Shown in pieces: positions 1-6,663 of a DNA stretch of 64,000 nt; the first letter of the stretch is position 1; each line of letters starts with the position of its first letter. A program made the position numbers and the translations under genes. Source of the DNA: Aureispira sp. CCB-E (GTDB lineage: Bacteria > Bacteroidota > Bacteroidia > Chitinophagales > Saprospiraceae); the NCBI RefSeq assembly GCF_031326345.1, contig NZ_CP133671.1, positions 3,596,001 through 3,660,000 of the forward strand, written 5' to 3'. Below the pieces are notes generated by a model. It saw only the letters and a program-made list of their open reading frames with translations. It did not search any database and had not been told where the DNA came from.

Positions 1-55
1 CAAGTGCTATTCTTTTAATGATCCTTATTTATATTATCATTCAACGTATTTAGTT

Positions 56-277
56 ATGGCACAAGAACAAGGCGGCATGGGGGGCGGTATTTGGGGCAGT
101 TTAATTGATGGTATTTTTGATTCGGTTGGAAAGGCGCAAGATATGGATGCTGCCAACCAAGCTTTTGACCGAGTTGTATTTATGCAACCAGGAAAGTATA
201 ATCAAGGCAATCAAGATGTCATTATTTTTGTTGGTTTGCTTTTGATTCTTGGATTGGTGATTTTTTTCTTAAAATAG
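56..277 (+). CDS. Small tail-anchored membrane protein, unknown function
   Basis: A 73-residue protein with a glycine-rich N-terminus (GGMGGGIWG) and one C-terminal membrane helix, about residues 54-72 (IIFVGLLLILGLVIFFL). It ends in a single lysine, so the bulk should face the cytoplasm or lie within a particle. It is followed after 5 bases by another small membrane protein and then by a third, so all three are probably one transcript that begins to the left of the window. I recognise no family. The tiny tail-anchored pattern and the recombinase and tRNA 4-5 kb away would suit a structural protein of an integrated element, but that is inference only. Confidence 0.6.
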   Translation: MAQEQGGMGGGIWGSLIDGIFDSVGKAQDMDAANQAFDRVVFMQPGKYNQGNQDVIIFVGLLLILGLVIFFLK

Positions 278-282
278 GTAGT

Positions 283-723
283 ATGAAAATTGATAGTAAA
301 ACAGCATTCTTTGGTATACTAGTACTTTTAGTTTTAGGAGTGGTAATTTACTTAATAACGCAATTAAAGGCAAATGATAAAGAGCTAAAGGTCTTGGGGA
401 AGGAAAATAAAGGAACTGATCCAACTACTCCTTCTGGAAATGCAAATACTACCATTCCCCCAAACCCCGCAGCACATATTTATAAATTAGCGGATAAATT
501 TAGATTGGCATTTCTTGGTAGTGCGGGCAATAGATGTGGAGAAATTAGAGCTGTAAATCATTTAACGGATATAGAATTGGATGATTTTTGGGATTATTAC
601 TGGTATCAATATGGTTTAACGCCTTATCAAGAGATGTATAACGCTTGGGTTTGGTGTCCTGTTAGTTTTGATGGAATTAAACTTTATGATCGTTTTTTAA
701 AAAAGCACAATAATGAGCAGTAG
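283..723 (+). CDS. Small signal-anchored protein, unknown function
   Basis: A 146-residue protein with one N-terminal membrane helix (about residues 8-27), a low-complexity Thr/Pro/Asn linker (about 44-64) and a compact C-terminal domain. That domain is rich in aromatic residues (FWDYYWYQYG, then WVWCP) and has two cysteines, C84 in NRCGE and the one in VWCPV, which could pair. The linker and the absence of a signal-peptidase site suggest a domain tethered outside the inner membrane. It starts 5 bases after the preceding gene, and its last 11 bases overlap the next start, so the three are translationally coupled. I do not recognise the family. Confidence 0.65.
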   Translation: MKIDSKTAFFGILVLLVLGVVIYLITQLKANDKELKVLGKENKGTDPTTPSGNANTTIPPNPAAHIYKLADKFRLAFLGSAGNRCGEIRAVNHLTDIELDDFWDYYWYQYGLTPYQEMYNAWVWCPVSFDGIKLYDRFLKKHNNEQ

Positions 724-976
724 AAATTACGACGACCAATTTTGGCAAGACCCAGATTTTTATATGAAGGCAGTCGATACCCTTCCTGGTACTATTAGTA
801 AGTGGTGGGATTTATTTGAGCCTAGCAGAACACAAGATGCTCCAGATATAACCAATGTTTACCAAACTCAACAGGGGAGCTTTTTAGGAACAACAGAGGG
901 GAAAATTGTACTTTATGGAGGGCTAGGCTTATTGCTGCTTTTTGTTTTGATTTTGGTAATTGTGTTGATGAAATAG
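713..976 (+). CDS. Small tail-anchored membrane protein, unknown function
   Basis: An 87-residue protein whose ATG lies inside the end of the preceding gene (ATGAGCAGTAG), a strong sign of co-translation. It has a polar, aromatic N-terminal part and a C-terminal membrane helix at about residues 64-85 (IVLYGGLGLLLLFVLILVIVL). In shape it matches the first gene of the trio (soluble head, C-terminal anchor), though the sequences are not obviously related. It is the last gene of the trio and is followed immediately by a terminator hairpin. Function unknown. Confidence 0.6.
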   Translation: MSSRNYDDQFWQDPDFYMKAVDTLPGTISKWWDLFEPSRTQDAPDITNVYQTQQGSFLGTTEGKIVLYGGLGLLLLFVLILVIVLMK

Positions 977-982
977 ATTAAT

Positions 983-1036
983 ACAAAAAGAGCTATTTTA
1001 ATGAAAAATTTCCTTAATAAAATAAGCTCTTTTTGT
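983..1036. terminator. Bidirectional intrinsic terminator
   Basis: Inverted repeat with arms ACAAAAAGAGCT..TTTT and AAAATAAGCTCTTTTTGT around a short AT-rich loop. A-runs on one side and T-runs on the other give a U-tract in both directions. It sits between the small membrane protein trio and the convergent gene ending at 1052. Confidence 0.75.
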
Positions 1037-1051
1037 AAAAGAAATTTATTG

Positions 1052-2116
1052 CTATGGTGCGTCTAAATAGTCAAGATTATGATCAATATTTTTTTTGTGC
1101 ATTTCAATTCTTATTTCTTCTATAGTTTTATTATGTTGTTTTAGCTCTTTAGACATTTCAGTAAGGATTTTTGAATGTTCACTTGTTTCGGAGGTTGCAG
1201 ATTGCTTTAATGACACATCTATAGAACCACCTTTTAATGTGAATTTCATTATATCTTTAAGTCCAATTTTTATTGCATTTTGGACTTCTTGCTTGTCTTG
1301 TTTTTCGTCATTATATTCCTTAATTAGTTCTAGTGATATTCTCTCACTTTCATATTCTATACTACTTTTTATTTTCTCTTCAAAAATTTTGTTAGCCTGA
1401 TTGAGTGCTTCATCATTACTTGTGTTTATAGACTCTAAACTATGTTTTAAATTTTTTATTTCATATATTTTTTTGACTGCATCTAAAACTAGGTTTATTC
1501 CTTTTAGTGTAGCAAAAAGGGTACTGGTTACCACGCCTAAAGTTATTAGTAATGATCCTTTTTGAATCCCTTCAATAGTATAATCGTTATTAGTAGAATT
1601 GGCTAATCTTGTAAATGAGTTTAATGTTTGTTCCCATTTAGAAGAATGTGTTTTTAAGTCTTCAAGTGTTAATATGTTAACCCCTTCCTTAAAGTGCAAG
1701 CTAATGCATGAATTTACTGATTTAGAATGAGGAGTAAACAAATGGGCTAAGGGTTTTAAACCATTTGCTAGTTGATTTAGATGATTTATTGACTTGCTGT
1801 AATCCTGTCTTAAAGACATAATTTCAGTTTTAGCCAAGTTAAAATTATTTTCTATACGAATAATGTTCTCAATTGTAGCTATGATATCGTCATTGAATAC
1901 TTTGTCTAGCCCTAAACCACTGTAAAGTAAGGGGTATTCTTCATCAAAATTATTTTCAATTATTAATTTAATCACCGATATAGCTTGATTTAAATAATTA
2001 ATGTAAGATATGTTGTTTTTGTTAACATACTGATAGGCTGAATTAATTGTTTGGGCGAAATCTGTAACATGAGGACCCAATGCAATTGTAAGTTGGTATA
2101 GTTTATTTATGTTCAT
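1052..2116 (-). CDS. Coiled-coil protein with a central hydrophobic segment, unknown
   Basis: A 354-residue protein with no recognised domain. Most of it is predicted helical and highly charged. A hydrophobic stretch near residues 188-206 (LLITLGVVTSTLFATLKGI) could be a membrane helix or hairpin. The part after it is rich in Glu, Lys and Ile with heptad-like spacing (NQANKIFEEKIKSSIEYES and the C-terminal ILTEMSKELKQHNKTIEEI), suggesting coiled coils. Unusually high Asn and Ile content sets it apart from the metabolic genes further right and fits an accessory region. It is transcribed alone and converges on the trio to its left. Confidence 0.6.
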   Translation of the reverse strand: MNINKLYQLTIALGPHVTDFAQTINSAYQYVNKNNISYINYLNQAISVIKLIIENNFDEEYPLLYSGLGLDKVFNDDIIATIENIIRIENNFNLAKTEIMSLRQDYSKSINHLNQLANGLKPLAHLFTPHSKSVNSCISLHFKEGVNILTLEDLKTHSSKWEQTLNSFTRLANSTNNDYTIEGIQKGSLLITLGVVTSTLFATLKGINLVLDAVKKIYEIKNLKHSLESINTSNDEALNQANKIFEEKIKSSIEYESERISLELIKEYNDEKQDKQEVQNAIKIGLKDIMKFTLKGGSIDVSLKQSATSETSEHSKILTEMSKELKQHNKTIEEIRIEMHKKNIDHNLDYLDAP

Positions 2117-2176
2117 TGTTTATTCCTTAGTGGGTAAATTAAAAAAAAAGCAATATAGTCAAATATAAGCTAATAT

Positions 2177-2207
2177 ATAAAAAAAGCCCATCCAAAAGGA
2201 CAGGCTT
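2177..2207 (-). terminator. Probable terminator of the 97-codon gene
   Basis: Read on the minus strand, a hairpin with arms AAGCCTGTCC and GGATGGGCTT (5 + 3 paired bases with a 2-base bulge) is followed by a run of seven T. It lies 9 bases past the stop codon at 2216. Confidence 0.5.
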
Positions 2208-2215
2208 CAATTTCT

Positions 2216-2509
2216 TTAAGATTCCAAAATTACATTTTTCAACAAATCAAAGGTCAGTAGTACCTCGTCTTTATATTGTTGGTTGTCCTCGGTTCGGATA
2301 CAATGCCGTGTAGAGGCTTCAAATAAAATGTCCAACATCATGTATTTATTCTCTTGAATAAAACTTAATGTCTGCAGTAATTTTGGGGATGGATTTTTAA
2401 CGTAACTCATTTTTTGGCGTTTGCTTTTGTTAAAAATAGAGAGTACCCCTACAAACGCCAATTTGTCCTTCATGCAGCGAACTACAAGGAAGGAAAGGAG
2501 CACTCTCAT
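2216..2509 (-). CDS. Small hypothetical protein
   Basis: An open frame of 97 codons with no recognised domain. Two starts are plausible: the ATG at 2509, or an internal ATG at 2410 giving 64 residues (MSYVKNPSPKLLQTL...). The internal ATG has the A-rich leader (CCAAAAA) typical of this phylum. The upstream 33 codons also run through a copy of the TTGGCGTTTG motif, which is why I slightly doubt them. The C-terminal part is helical and acidic. It has its own terminator and is flanked upstream by a perfect 16-bp inverted repeat, which could be its control region. Function unknown. Confidence 0.4.
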   Translation of the reverse strand: MRVLLSFLVVRCMKDKLAFVGVLSIFNKSKRQKMSYVKNPSPKLLQTLSFIQENKYMMLDILFEASTRHCIRTEDNQQYKDEVLLTFDLLKNVILES

Positions 2510-2578
2510 TTCTTTATTTAACCTAACTTAAAAATTACAGAAAAAATTCCTGCATATAAAAAACAAATTGGCGTTTGT
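2451..2578. repeat. Perfect 16-bp inverted repeat (2451-2466 / 2563-2578)
   Basis: ACAAACGCCAATTTGT at 2451-2466 and its exact reverse complement ACAAATTGGCGTTTGT at 2563-2578, 96 bases apart. A shorter copy of the core, TTGGCGTTTG, lies at 2414-2423. The repeats surround the upstream start of the small gene that ends at 2216. A pair of operators, or the ends of a tiny element, are the simplest readings. Confidence 0.7.
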
Positions 2579-2618
2579 TGCTTACGAAAATAAGAAATAC
2601 TTTTCACAAAAGCAAATT

Positions 2619-3134
2619 TTAGAACTCGTAAGTAACGTCTAATTCAACTCGCATAGATGAGTTATTAAATTTTAAAACACTAGGAAAGCCTTGCCCTTCA
2701 CTGTATAGTTTTGAAAATAACGAGCCTATCAAGTCATCGTTTGAGCCGCTATCAAAATCAAAAAGAGTGAAGCCCATAAATTCTTCAGGATCATAAATAG
2801 GAATAGAACAAGACCAGTGATGATTAGCCGTACTAGAAGCGTTAGACTTAACGGATGTTTCTAATAAAAAATTTCCATTTCCTGTAATGGTAAGATAAAT
2901 GTCAGCATCACTTCCAAAGTCCCAAGGCCATCCATTATCATCATGTGACCTAAATAAAATTACTCTAACTCCTTGAATTGTTATTTTTTTAGGCTCTAAT
3001 TCTACATTGCAAGTTGGACCCGTGAAGCCTGTCGGACAAATAGGAGCTTGATTATTTAGAAATGGATCATCTTCTTTTTTGCAGCTTGAAAATAGCAGCG
3101 TGCATCCTAATGCAAATAATAGTAGGTTTTTCAT
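2619..3134 (-). CDS. Lipoprotein with EGF-like fragment and C2-like domain
   Basis: I place the start at the ATG at 3134, because it gives a clean lipoprotein signal (MKNLLLFALGCTLLFSSC) and leaves 16 bases after the upstream gene; the longer frame would overlap that gene. The mature protein of about 155 residues begins CKKEDDPF. It has one short EGF-like stretch (CPTGFTGPTC) and then a beta-rich domain. Within that domain, DSDADIYLTI-like and FDFDSGSNDDLIGS segments resemble the calcium-binding loops of C2 domains. It is probably exported and anchored to a membrane, binding Ca2+ or a surface. It is likely co-transcribed with the YccF-family gene. The C2 call is by motif only. Confidence 0.6.
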   Translation of the reverse strand: MKNLLLFALGCTLLFSSCKKEDDPFLNNQAPICPTGFTGPTCNVELEPKKITIQGVRVILFRSHDDNGWPWDFGSDADIYLTITGNGNFLLETSVKSNASSTANHHWSCSIPIYDPEEFMGFTLFDFDSGSNDDLIGSLFSKLYSEGQGFPSVLKFNNSSMRVELDVTYEF

Positions 3135-3150
3135 AATATTAATGGGAGAT

Positions 3151-3609
3151 TTATTTATTAAAATATTTATCAATGTGTAGTTCTCCTTTTCTTCTTGCTG
3201 CTTCGTCAGCAACTATTTTAGGGACATAAATCTTATTAATTGGGTTAAAGTAAGTGCCTAGAGATTTTGCCAGAATAATGGCAAGAGGAATTCCAACTAT
3301 AGTAAAGAAAAGTAAGGCGATTTGTATCATTGTTGCGATAGTTAATATAATACCAAAAGGTAGATAGAATAGTTGCACAATTCGCCCGTAAGCTAACCAT
3401 AAGCGGTTTTGCTCACTGCCTAAATCTCTTTTGTCTATTATGCTTCCTGTAAATGGTGTTAATAGAAATCTACTATACTGTAAAAGTCCTAGTCCTATAG
3501 GAGCTCCTATAACGGTAATTATTAAAAAGGAGCCTAAAAGAAACGCTATTATTGCATTTACAAAACCTAAGAAAGGGATGTGCCACAAAATATTTGCAAG
3601 TGTTCTCAT
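3151..3609 (-). CDS. YccF-family inner membrane protein
   Basis: A 152-residue protein with two hydrophobic blocks matching the YccF pattern: an N-terminal NILW..PFLGF, then a long helix ending in TVIGAPIGLGLLQYSRFLLTP, and a second copy near residues 93-118 ending in FTIVGIPLAIILAKS. The paired [IV]G[AI]P[IL] motifs are the hallmark of the family, whose role is not established. The C-terminal tail is charged and cytoplasmic or periplasmic. It is the first gene of a two-gene unit with the lipoprotein that follows 16 bases later. Confidence 0.7.
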   Translation of the reverse strand: MRTLANILWHIPFLGFVNAIIAFLLGSFLIITVIGAPIGLGLLQYSRFLLTPFTGSIIDKRDLGSEQNRLWLAYGRIVQLFYLPFGIILTIATMIQIALLFFTIVGIPLAIILAKSLGTYFNPINKIYVPKIVADEAARRKGELHIDKYFNK

Positions 3610-4192
3610 TTGCTGTAGTTTAGTTATAAGATTATGAAAAATAGAAAAAATCTATCTATAAACAAAATTACCAATTGAGACCCAATAAAAAGCGGTGTTC
3701 GCTTGGCTCACGTTATAATAGAGAGGCAGCCCAGTTTGGGCTGCAGTAGTTTAAGTTTTTTTAAGCCCTTGCTTGTGGTTGCTCTTATTCTATTTTATTA
3801 AATGTGGGGTTTTGTATTTTGAATTTGTAATATTTTGAAAAATAGATTATTATGTGCTTTTCGTGCGGAGGTCTCTCAACTGTCACAAAATGAAAGATTT
3901 TGATTTTTATTTTGCGGCTAAAATTTCAAAGAACAAGATTTTTGAGCAAAAAAAGTCCGACGTCGAGCGGTTGGTCGGACTATGTCGGACTGTCTGACGT
4001 ACTAGGTCGGACTAAAGTCTGACGTGTTTTTGTTTTGATTATCAAGTGATTGTAAAGTGTGTCGGACTACCCCTTTTTGTAGTTCGACGCAATTTTTGTT
4101 TATAAGTGGTTGATTTTGTTTTATTTGTGAAAATGTGTCGGGCTAGTCGGACTATTTTGGACGTTTTGTAAGTCTCCACGTTTTTTGATTGG
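3610..4192. other. 583-base non-coding region with hairpin and repeat cluster
   Basis: No convincing gene on either strand. A perfect 8-bp hairpin (GCAGCCCA / TGGGCTGC, 3726-3744) is followed by T-rich sequence and could terminate rightward transcription. The right half carries the GTCGGACTA repeat cluster described separately. The GC-rich repeats stand out from the surrounding AT-rich DNA. Confidence 0.6.
3954..4154. repeat. Cluster of GTCGGACTA short repeats beside the recombinase gene
   Basis: Copies of GTCGGACT(A) begin at 3974, 3984, 4006, 4061 and 4146. Degenerate copies are GTCTGACGT near 3992 and 4018, TTCGACGC near 4083 and GTCGGGCTA at 4137. One inverted copy, AGTCCGAC, lies at 3954. 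Several copies are 9-22 bases apart. The cluster starts 39 bases beyond the stop codon of the tyrosine recombinase. Repeated short sites next to such a gene suggest recombinase arm-type or accessory-factor sites, or replication iterons. Confidence 0.75.
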
Positions 4193-5131
4193 TTAGAAAA
4201 TTTTGTTTGCTACGTCACGAATGTTGTCATTAACACCGCCGTAAGTTTGCATATATCTTTGGGTGGTTGTTAATTCTTTGTGTCGAAAGTGTGCTTTTAA
4301 GTCCATGACGTTTAAGCCTAATGCAATCAAATCTTTGGCGGCAGTATCTTTCCAGCTGTAAAAGGTTTTGCCCTCTACATCGCTAAGAAATCGACATTCG
4401 TGCAAATCATCAACCACCCTTTTATGTTTTTTAGAAATCGTATCCCGTCCACATTGTTGCGCTCCTGGTTTTAAGGTACCAGCTCCGAACACATACCAGC
4501 CTTTGGGGAAATTGTGAAATTGATAGGTTTCTAAAAGCGGTAGCAGTACTTTGGGAATGGTGATGGTGCCAAGGTCTTTGTTTTTGGTTTGAGAGCCATC
4601 TAGAAAGATTAAGCCTAGTTTGAGGTCAATATCTCGGATTCTTAGGCGACGCATTTCGCTGGGACGCATTCCACAGTAATAACATAAGCAAATAGCTAGG
4701 AGCAGCTGTTTATTCTCGTGCTTTATGTATTGTATAATGGTTTTCTTTTCTCGGTCGCCGAAGGTTCGTCTGCGTTTTTGGGTTTCTTTAAGACGCTTGA
4801 TATTAGCAAATGGATTTGCTTTGACATATTCCCGTTCAACTAAGACATAAAAGAGCGCACGCATAACACGCATATAGTTATTTCGAGTAAGGGCGTTGAC
4901 CTTTCGACTTAGAAGAATGTCATCCAAATAGCGGACGGCGTGTCGTTTGGTAAATTCGGAGAGCTTCATGTTCTCCATTTGTTTTGTTTTGAGGTATACT
5001 TCAAAGCGATCTACAAAGTTGCGGTATTCGTCTGCTGAAACCTTTCGTACATAAGTGGCTTTGATGCTTTCTGCGATCCTAAGAGCTTCTACTATATTAA
5101 TAGTATAAGGATCATTTTGAAATTGGTCCAT
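4193..5131 (-). CDS. Tyrosine recombinase / phage-type integrase
   Basis: A 312-residue site-specific recombinase. It has a SAM-like N-terminal DNA-binding domain (about residues 20-110) and a catalytic domain (about 120-310). Visible catalytic positions are R156 in CGMRPSEMRRL, K183 in the beta-hairpin (QTKNKD), H284 in HFRHKEL and the nucleophile Y293 in TTTQRYM. The box normally reading HxxR is YSWK here (258-261), so Lys replaces the second Arg; this variant recurs in Bacteroidota integrases. The gene points away from the tRNA-Ser 96 bases upstream of its start, the standard arrangement for an element inserted at a tRNA 3' end. A GTCGGACTA repeat cluster follows the gene. Confidence 0.85.
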   Translation of the reverse strand: MDQFQNDPYTINIVEALRIAESIKATYVRKVSADEYRNFVDRFEVYLKTKQMENMKLSEFTKRHAVRYLDDILLSRKVNALTRNNYMRVMRALFYVLVEREYVKANPFANIKRLKETQKRRRTFGDREKKTIIQYIKHENKQLLLAICLCYYCGMRPSEMRRLRIRDIDLKLGLIFLDGSQTKNKDLGTITIPKVLLPLLETYQFHNFPKGWYVFGAGTLKPGAQQCGRDTISKKHKRVVDDLHECRFLSDVEGKTFYSWKDTAAKDLIALGLNVMDLKAHFRHKELTTTQRYMQTYGGVNDNIRDVANKIF

Positions 5132-5227
5132 TTTTTTTTACCTCAAATGCAAAAAATAGCATTCGAGAAGTCCTAAAAATGCAAAACCGCAAACAGTTCA
5201 TAAAGAACCGTTTACGGTATTTTTGTG

Positions 5228-5315
5228 CGGAAGTTGAGGGATTCGAACCCCCGGTAGGCTATTAACCCACGCCAGTTTTCAAGACTGGTGCATTCAACCG
5301 CTCTGCCAAACTTCC
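5228..5315 (-). tRNA. tRNA-Ser (anticodon UGA)
   Basis: Read on the minus strand: acceptor stem GGAAGTT / AACTTCC, D-arm GGCAGAGCGGTTGAATGC, anticodon stem-loop CAGTCTTGAAAACTG with anticodon TGA, the long variable arm expected of a serine tRNA, and T-arm GGGGGTTCGAATCCC. The discriminator is G and no CCA is encoded. A T-rich stretch lies on the upstream side. A recombinase gene begins 96 bases downstream, so the 3' half of this tRNA may be an attachment site. Confidence 0.95.
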
Positions 5316-5494
5316 TTTTTTTTAGTAGCCGTTTCGTTGACTGCGATGCAAATATACGGCAGTTTTCTTTATTTGCAAATTTTTAGAAGAAAAAATGTGT
5401 CTTTTTTTTAAGTTTTTTTTTGAGGTTGCTTGTTGGTTATTCAGAATCAGTTAGATAGATCTTGAATTTTTTTTTGAATTTTTTTTAAGTTTTT

Positions 5495-6226
5495 TTAATC
5501 AGGTTTGAGAGACGTAGTGGAAGAGAAGAAATCTAAGACAAGTGCATCCGTTATTTCTTTTGTGATAATGTATTTAGCCAAATCAAAATAAGCTCCTACT
5601 TCATCTAAAATCCAACTATCTGCTGTAATACAAATTTTTTCTTTCTCAATAAGTGTAGAGTCTGGGTTAAAGACTAAGTCAACATCCCAATTAGATTTAT
5701 TTTTCTCTGCTAATTCATAGAGTAATACTTTTAATCGACCACTATTAGAAACGGGCGCATCAAAATACCACTGAACGTGTTTTACATCGAGTTCTTTGAG
5801 TGCTTTGTCAATTAACAGCAAAGCAGGAATGGTCTCATTGACTTTTTTGTAGGTGCTGTGTACACTTGCGATATCTCGATAGCAGCCATCTTGACCAACC
5901 AAAATATATCCTTTTGATAAAGCCGCTTCTATTGTAATCAATAAATTATACCCATCAATAGCTACAGATTGGTTGTTTAAAGCTTGCGGAAGAAGAGCTT
6001 TTTGAGAGCGAGTATAGAGTTTGTCAGAAGGGCAAGTAATCAAACTCAAGGCTCTTTGTTGGCGTTTATTCAGTTGATAACGGTTGCCAACCAAAGCCAA
6101 GGCGGACTTTTCGCCATACTGCTTGCCAAGTAAAAAAGACAAATCTCCTGCTGCCGCTGCAAAAATAGGATGCCATTTGGGAGCAAAATTAGTATTGTCT
6201 TGAGAATGTTTGCCTCTATGTTTCAT
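5495..6226 (-). CDS. DUF434 / DUF5616 family protein
   Basis: A 243-residue protein. The N-terminal 60 or so residues (FAPKWHPIFAAAAGDLSFLLGKQYGEKSAL..LVGNRYQL.. ) match the DUF434 pattern. The central part reads VAIDGYNLLITIEAAL, ILVGQDGCYRDIASVHSTY and WYFDAPVSNSGRLK, the conserved blocks of the attached DUF5616 domain. The acidic residues D93, D116 and D157 or so, spaced like a PIN-type nuclease core, hint at a nucleic-acid role, which is inference. The family is shared with archaea and no function is established. It is transcribed alone, leftward, from a long upstream region. Confidence 0.7.
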   Translation of the reverse strand: MKHRGKHSQDNTNFAPKWHPIFAAAAGDLSFLLGKQYGEKSALALVGNRYQLNKRQQRALSLITCPSDKLYTRSQKALLPQALNNQSVAIDGYNLLITIEAALSKGYILVGQDGCYRDIASVHSTYKKVNETIPALLLIDKALKELDVKHVQWYFDAPVSNSGRLKVLLYELAEKNKSNWDVDLVFNPDSTLIEKEKICITADSWILDEVGAYFDLAKYIITKEITDALVLDFFSSTTSLKPD

Positions 6227-6663
6227 GATAGGGTATTGTTTTATTGTTTGTAATAATCCGAGCGACCACGCAGTAGTAGCGCAGTATTAAATGCAAAGAA
6301 TTGCTAATATTTGGATGAAATAACTCGAAAACCATTAAAAAGGTTCCTTTTAAGAGCAAAGTAAGCTCTAGAAATTATACCGTGTAGCTGTTCATTTTTT
6401 CACAAAAAATTCTATCTTTGTCAACCATAAAAATTAAGTTGTATTGAAATTTAATAGTTCTTTGTTTTTTATTTATTCAATAAATAAAAGTATTCATTTG
6501 ATAGATGAAAAATACCAAAAGCATCTTAAACTGGTTTGATAGTCAGTTTCGTATGTTTGTTTAGAACTATTGGAGGTTTGTACAAAAATAAAATGATAGA
6601 ATTATCGGTCAAGATAAGATAAATCATTAAATGACAAAACACTATCAATTATAATCATACAAT
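6227..6663. other. 437-base divergent intergenic region
   Basis: This region separates the DUF434 gene from the carboxylase gene. It holds a short fragment resembling the module in the family-1 repeats (ACCACGCAGTAGTAGCGCAG, 6265-6284). A TATCTTTG at 6413-6420 fits the TAnnTTTG -7 consensus of Bacteroidota promoters and would drive the carboxylase with a leader of about 240 bases; no clear TTTG lies at -33. No gene is visible. Confidence 0.4.

Noticed and set aside
3974-4154. GTCGGACTA array as a CRISPR
   Set aside because: The repeats are only 8-9 bases, the spacers irregular and the orientation mixed; no cas gene is present.
5228-5315. A second attachment site for the tRNA 3' end inside the window
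   Set aside because: I looked for a repeat of the T-arm and acceptor sequence to the left and found none, so the far border must be outside the window or decayed.
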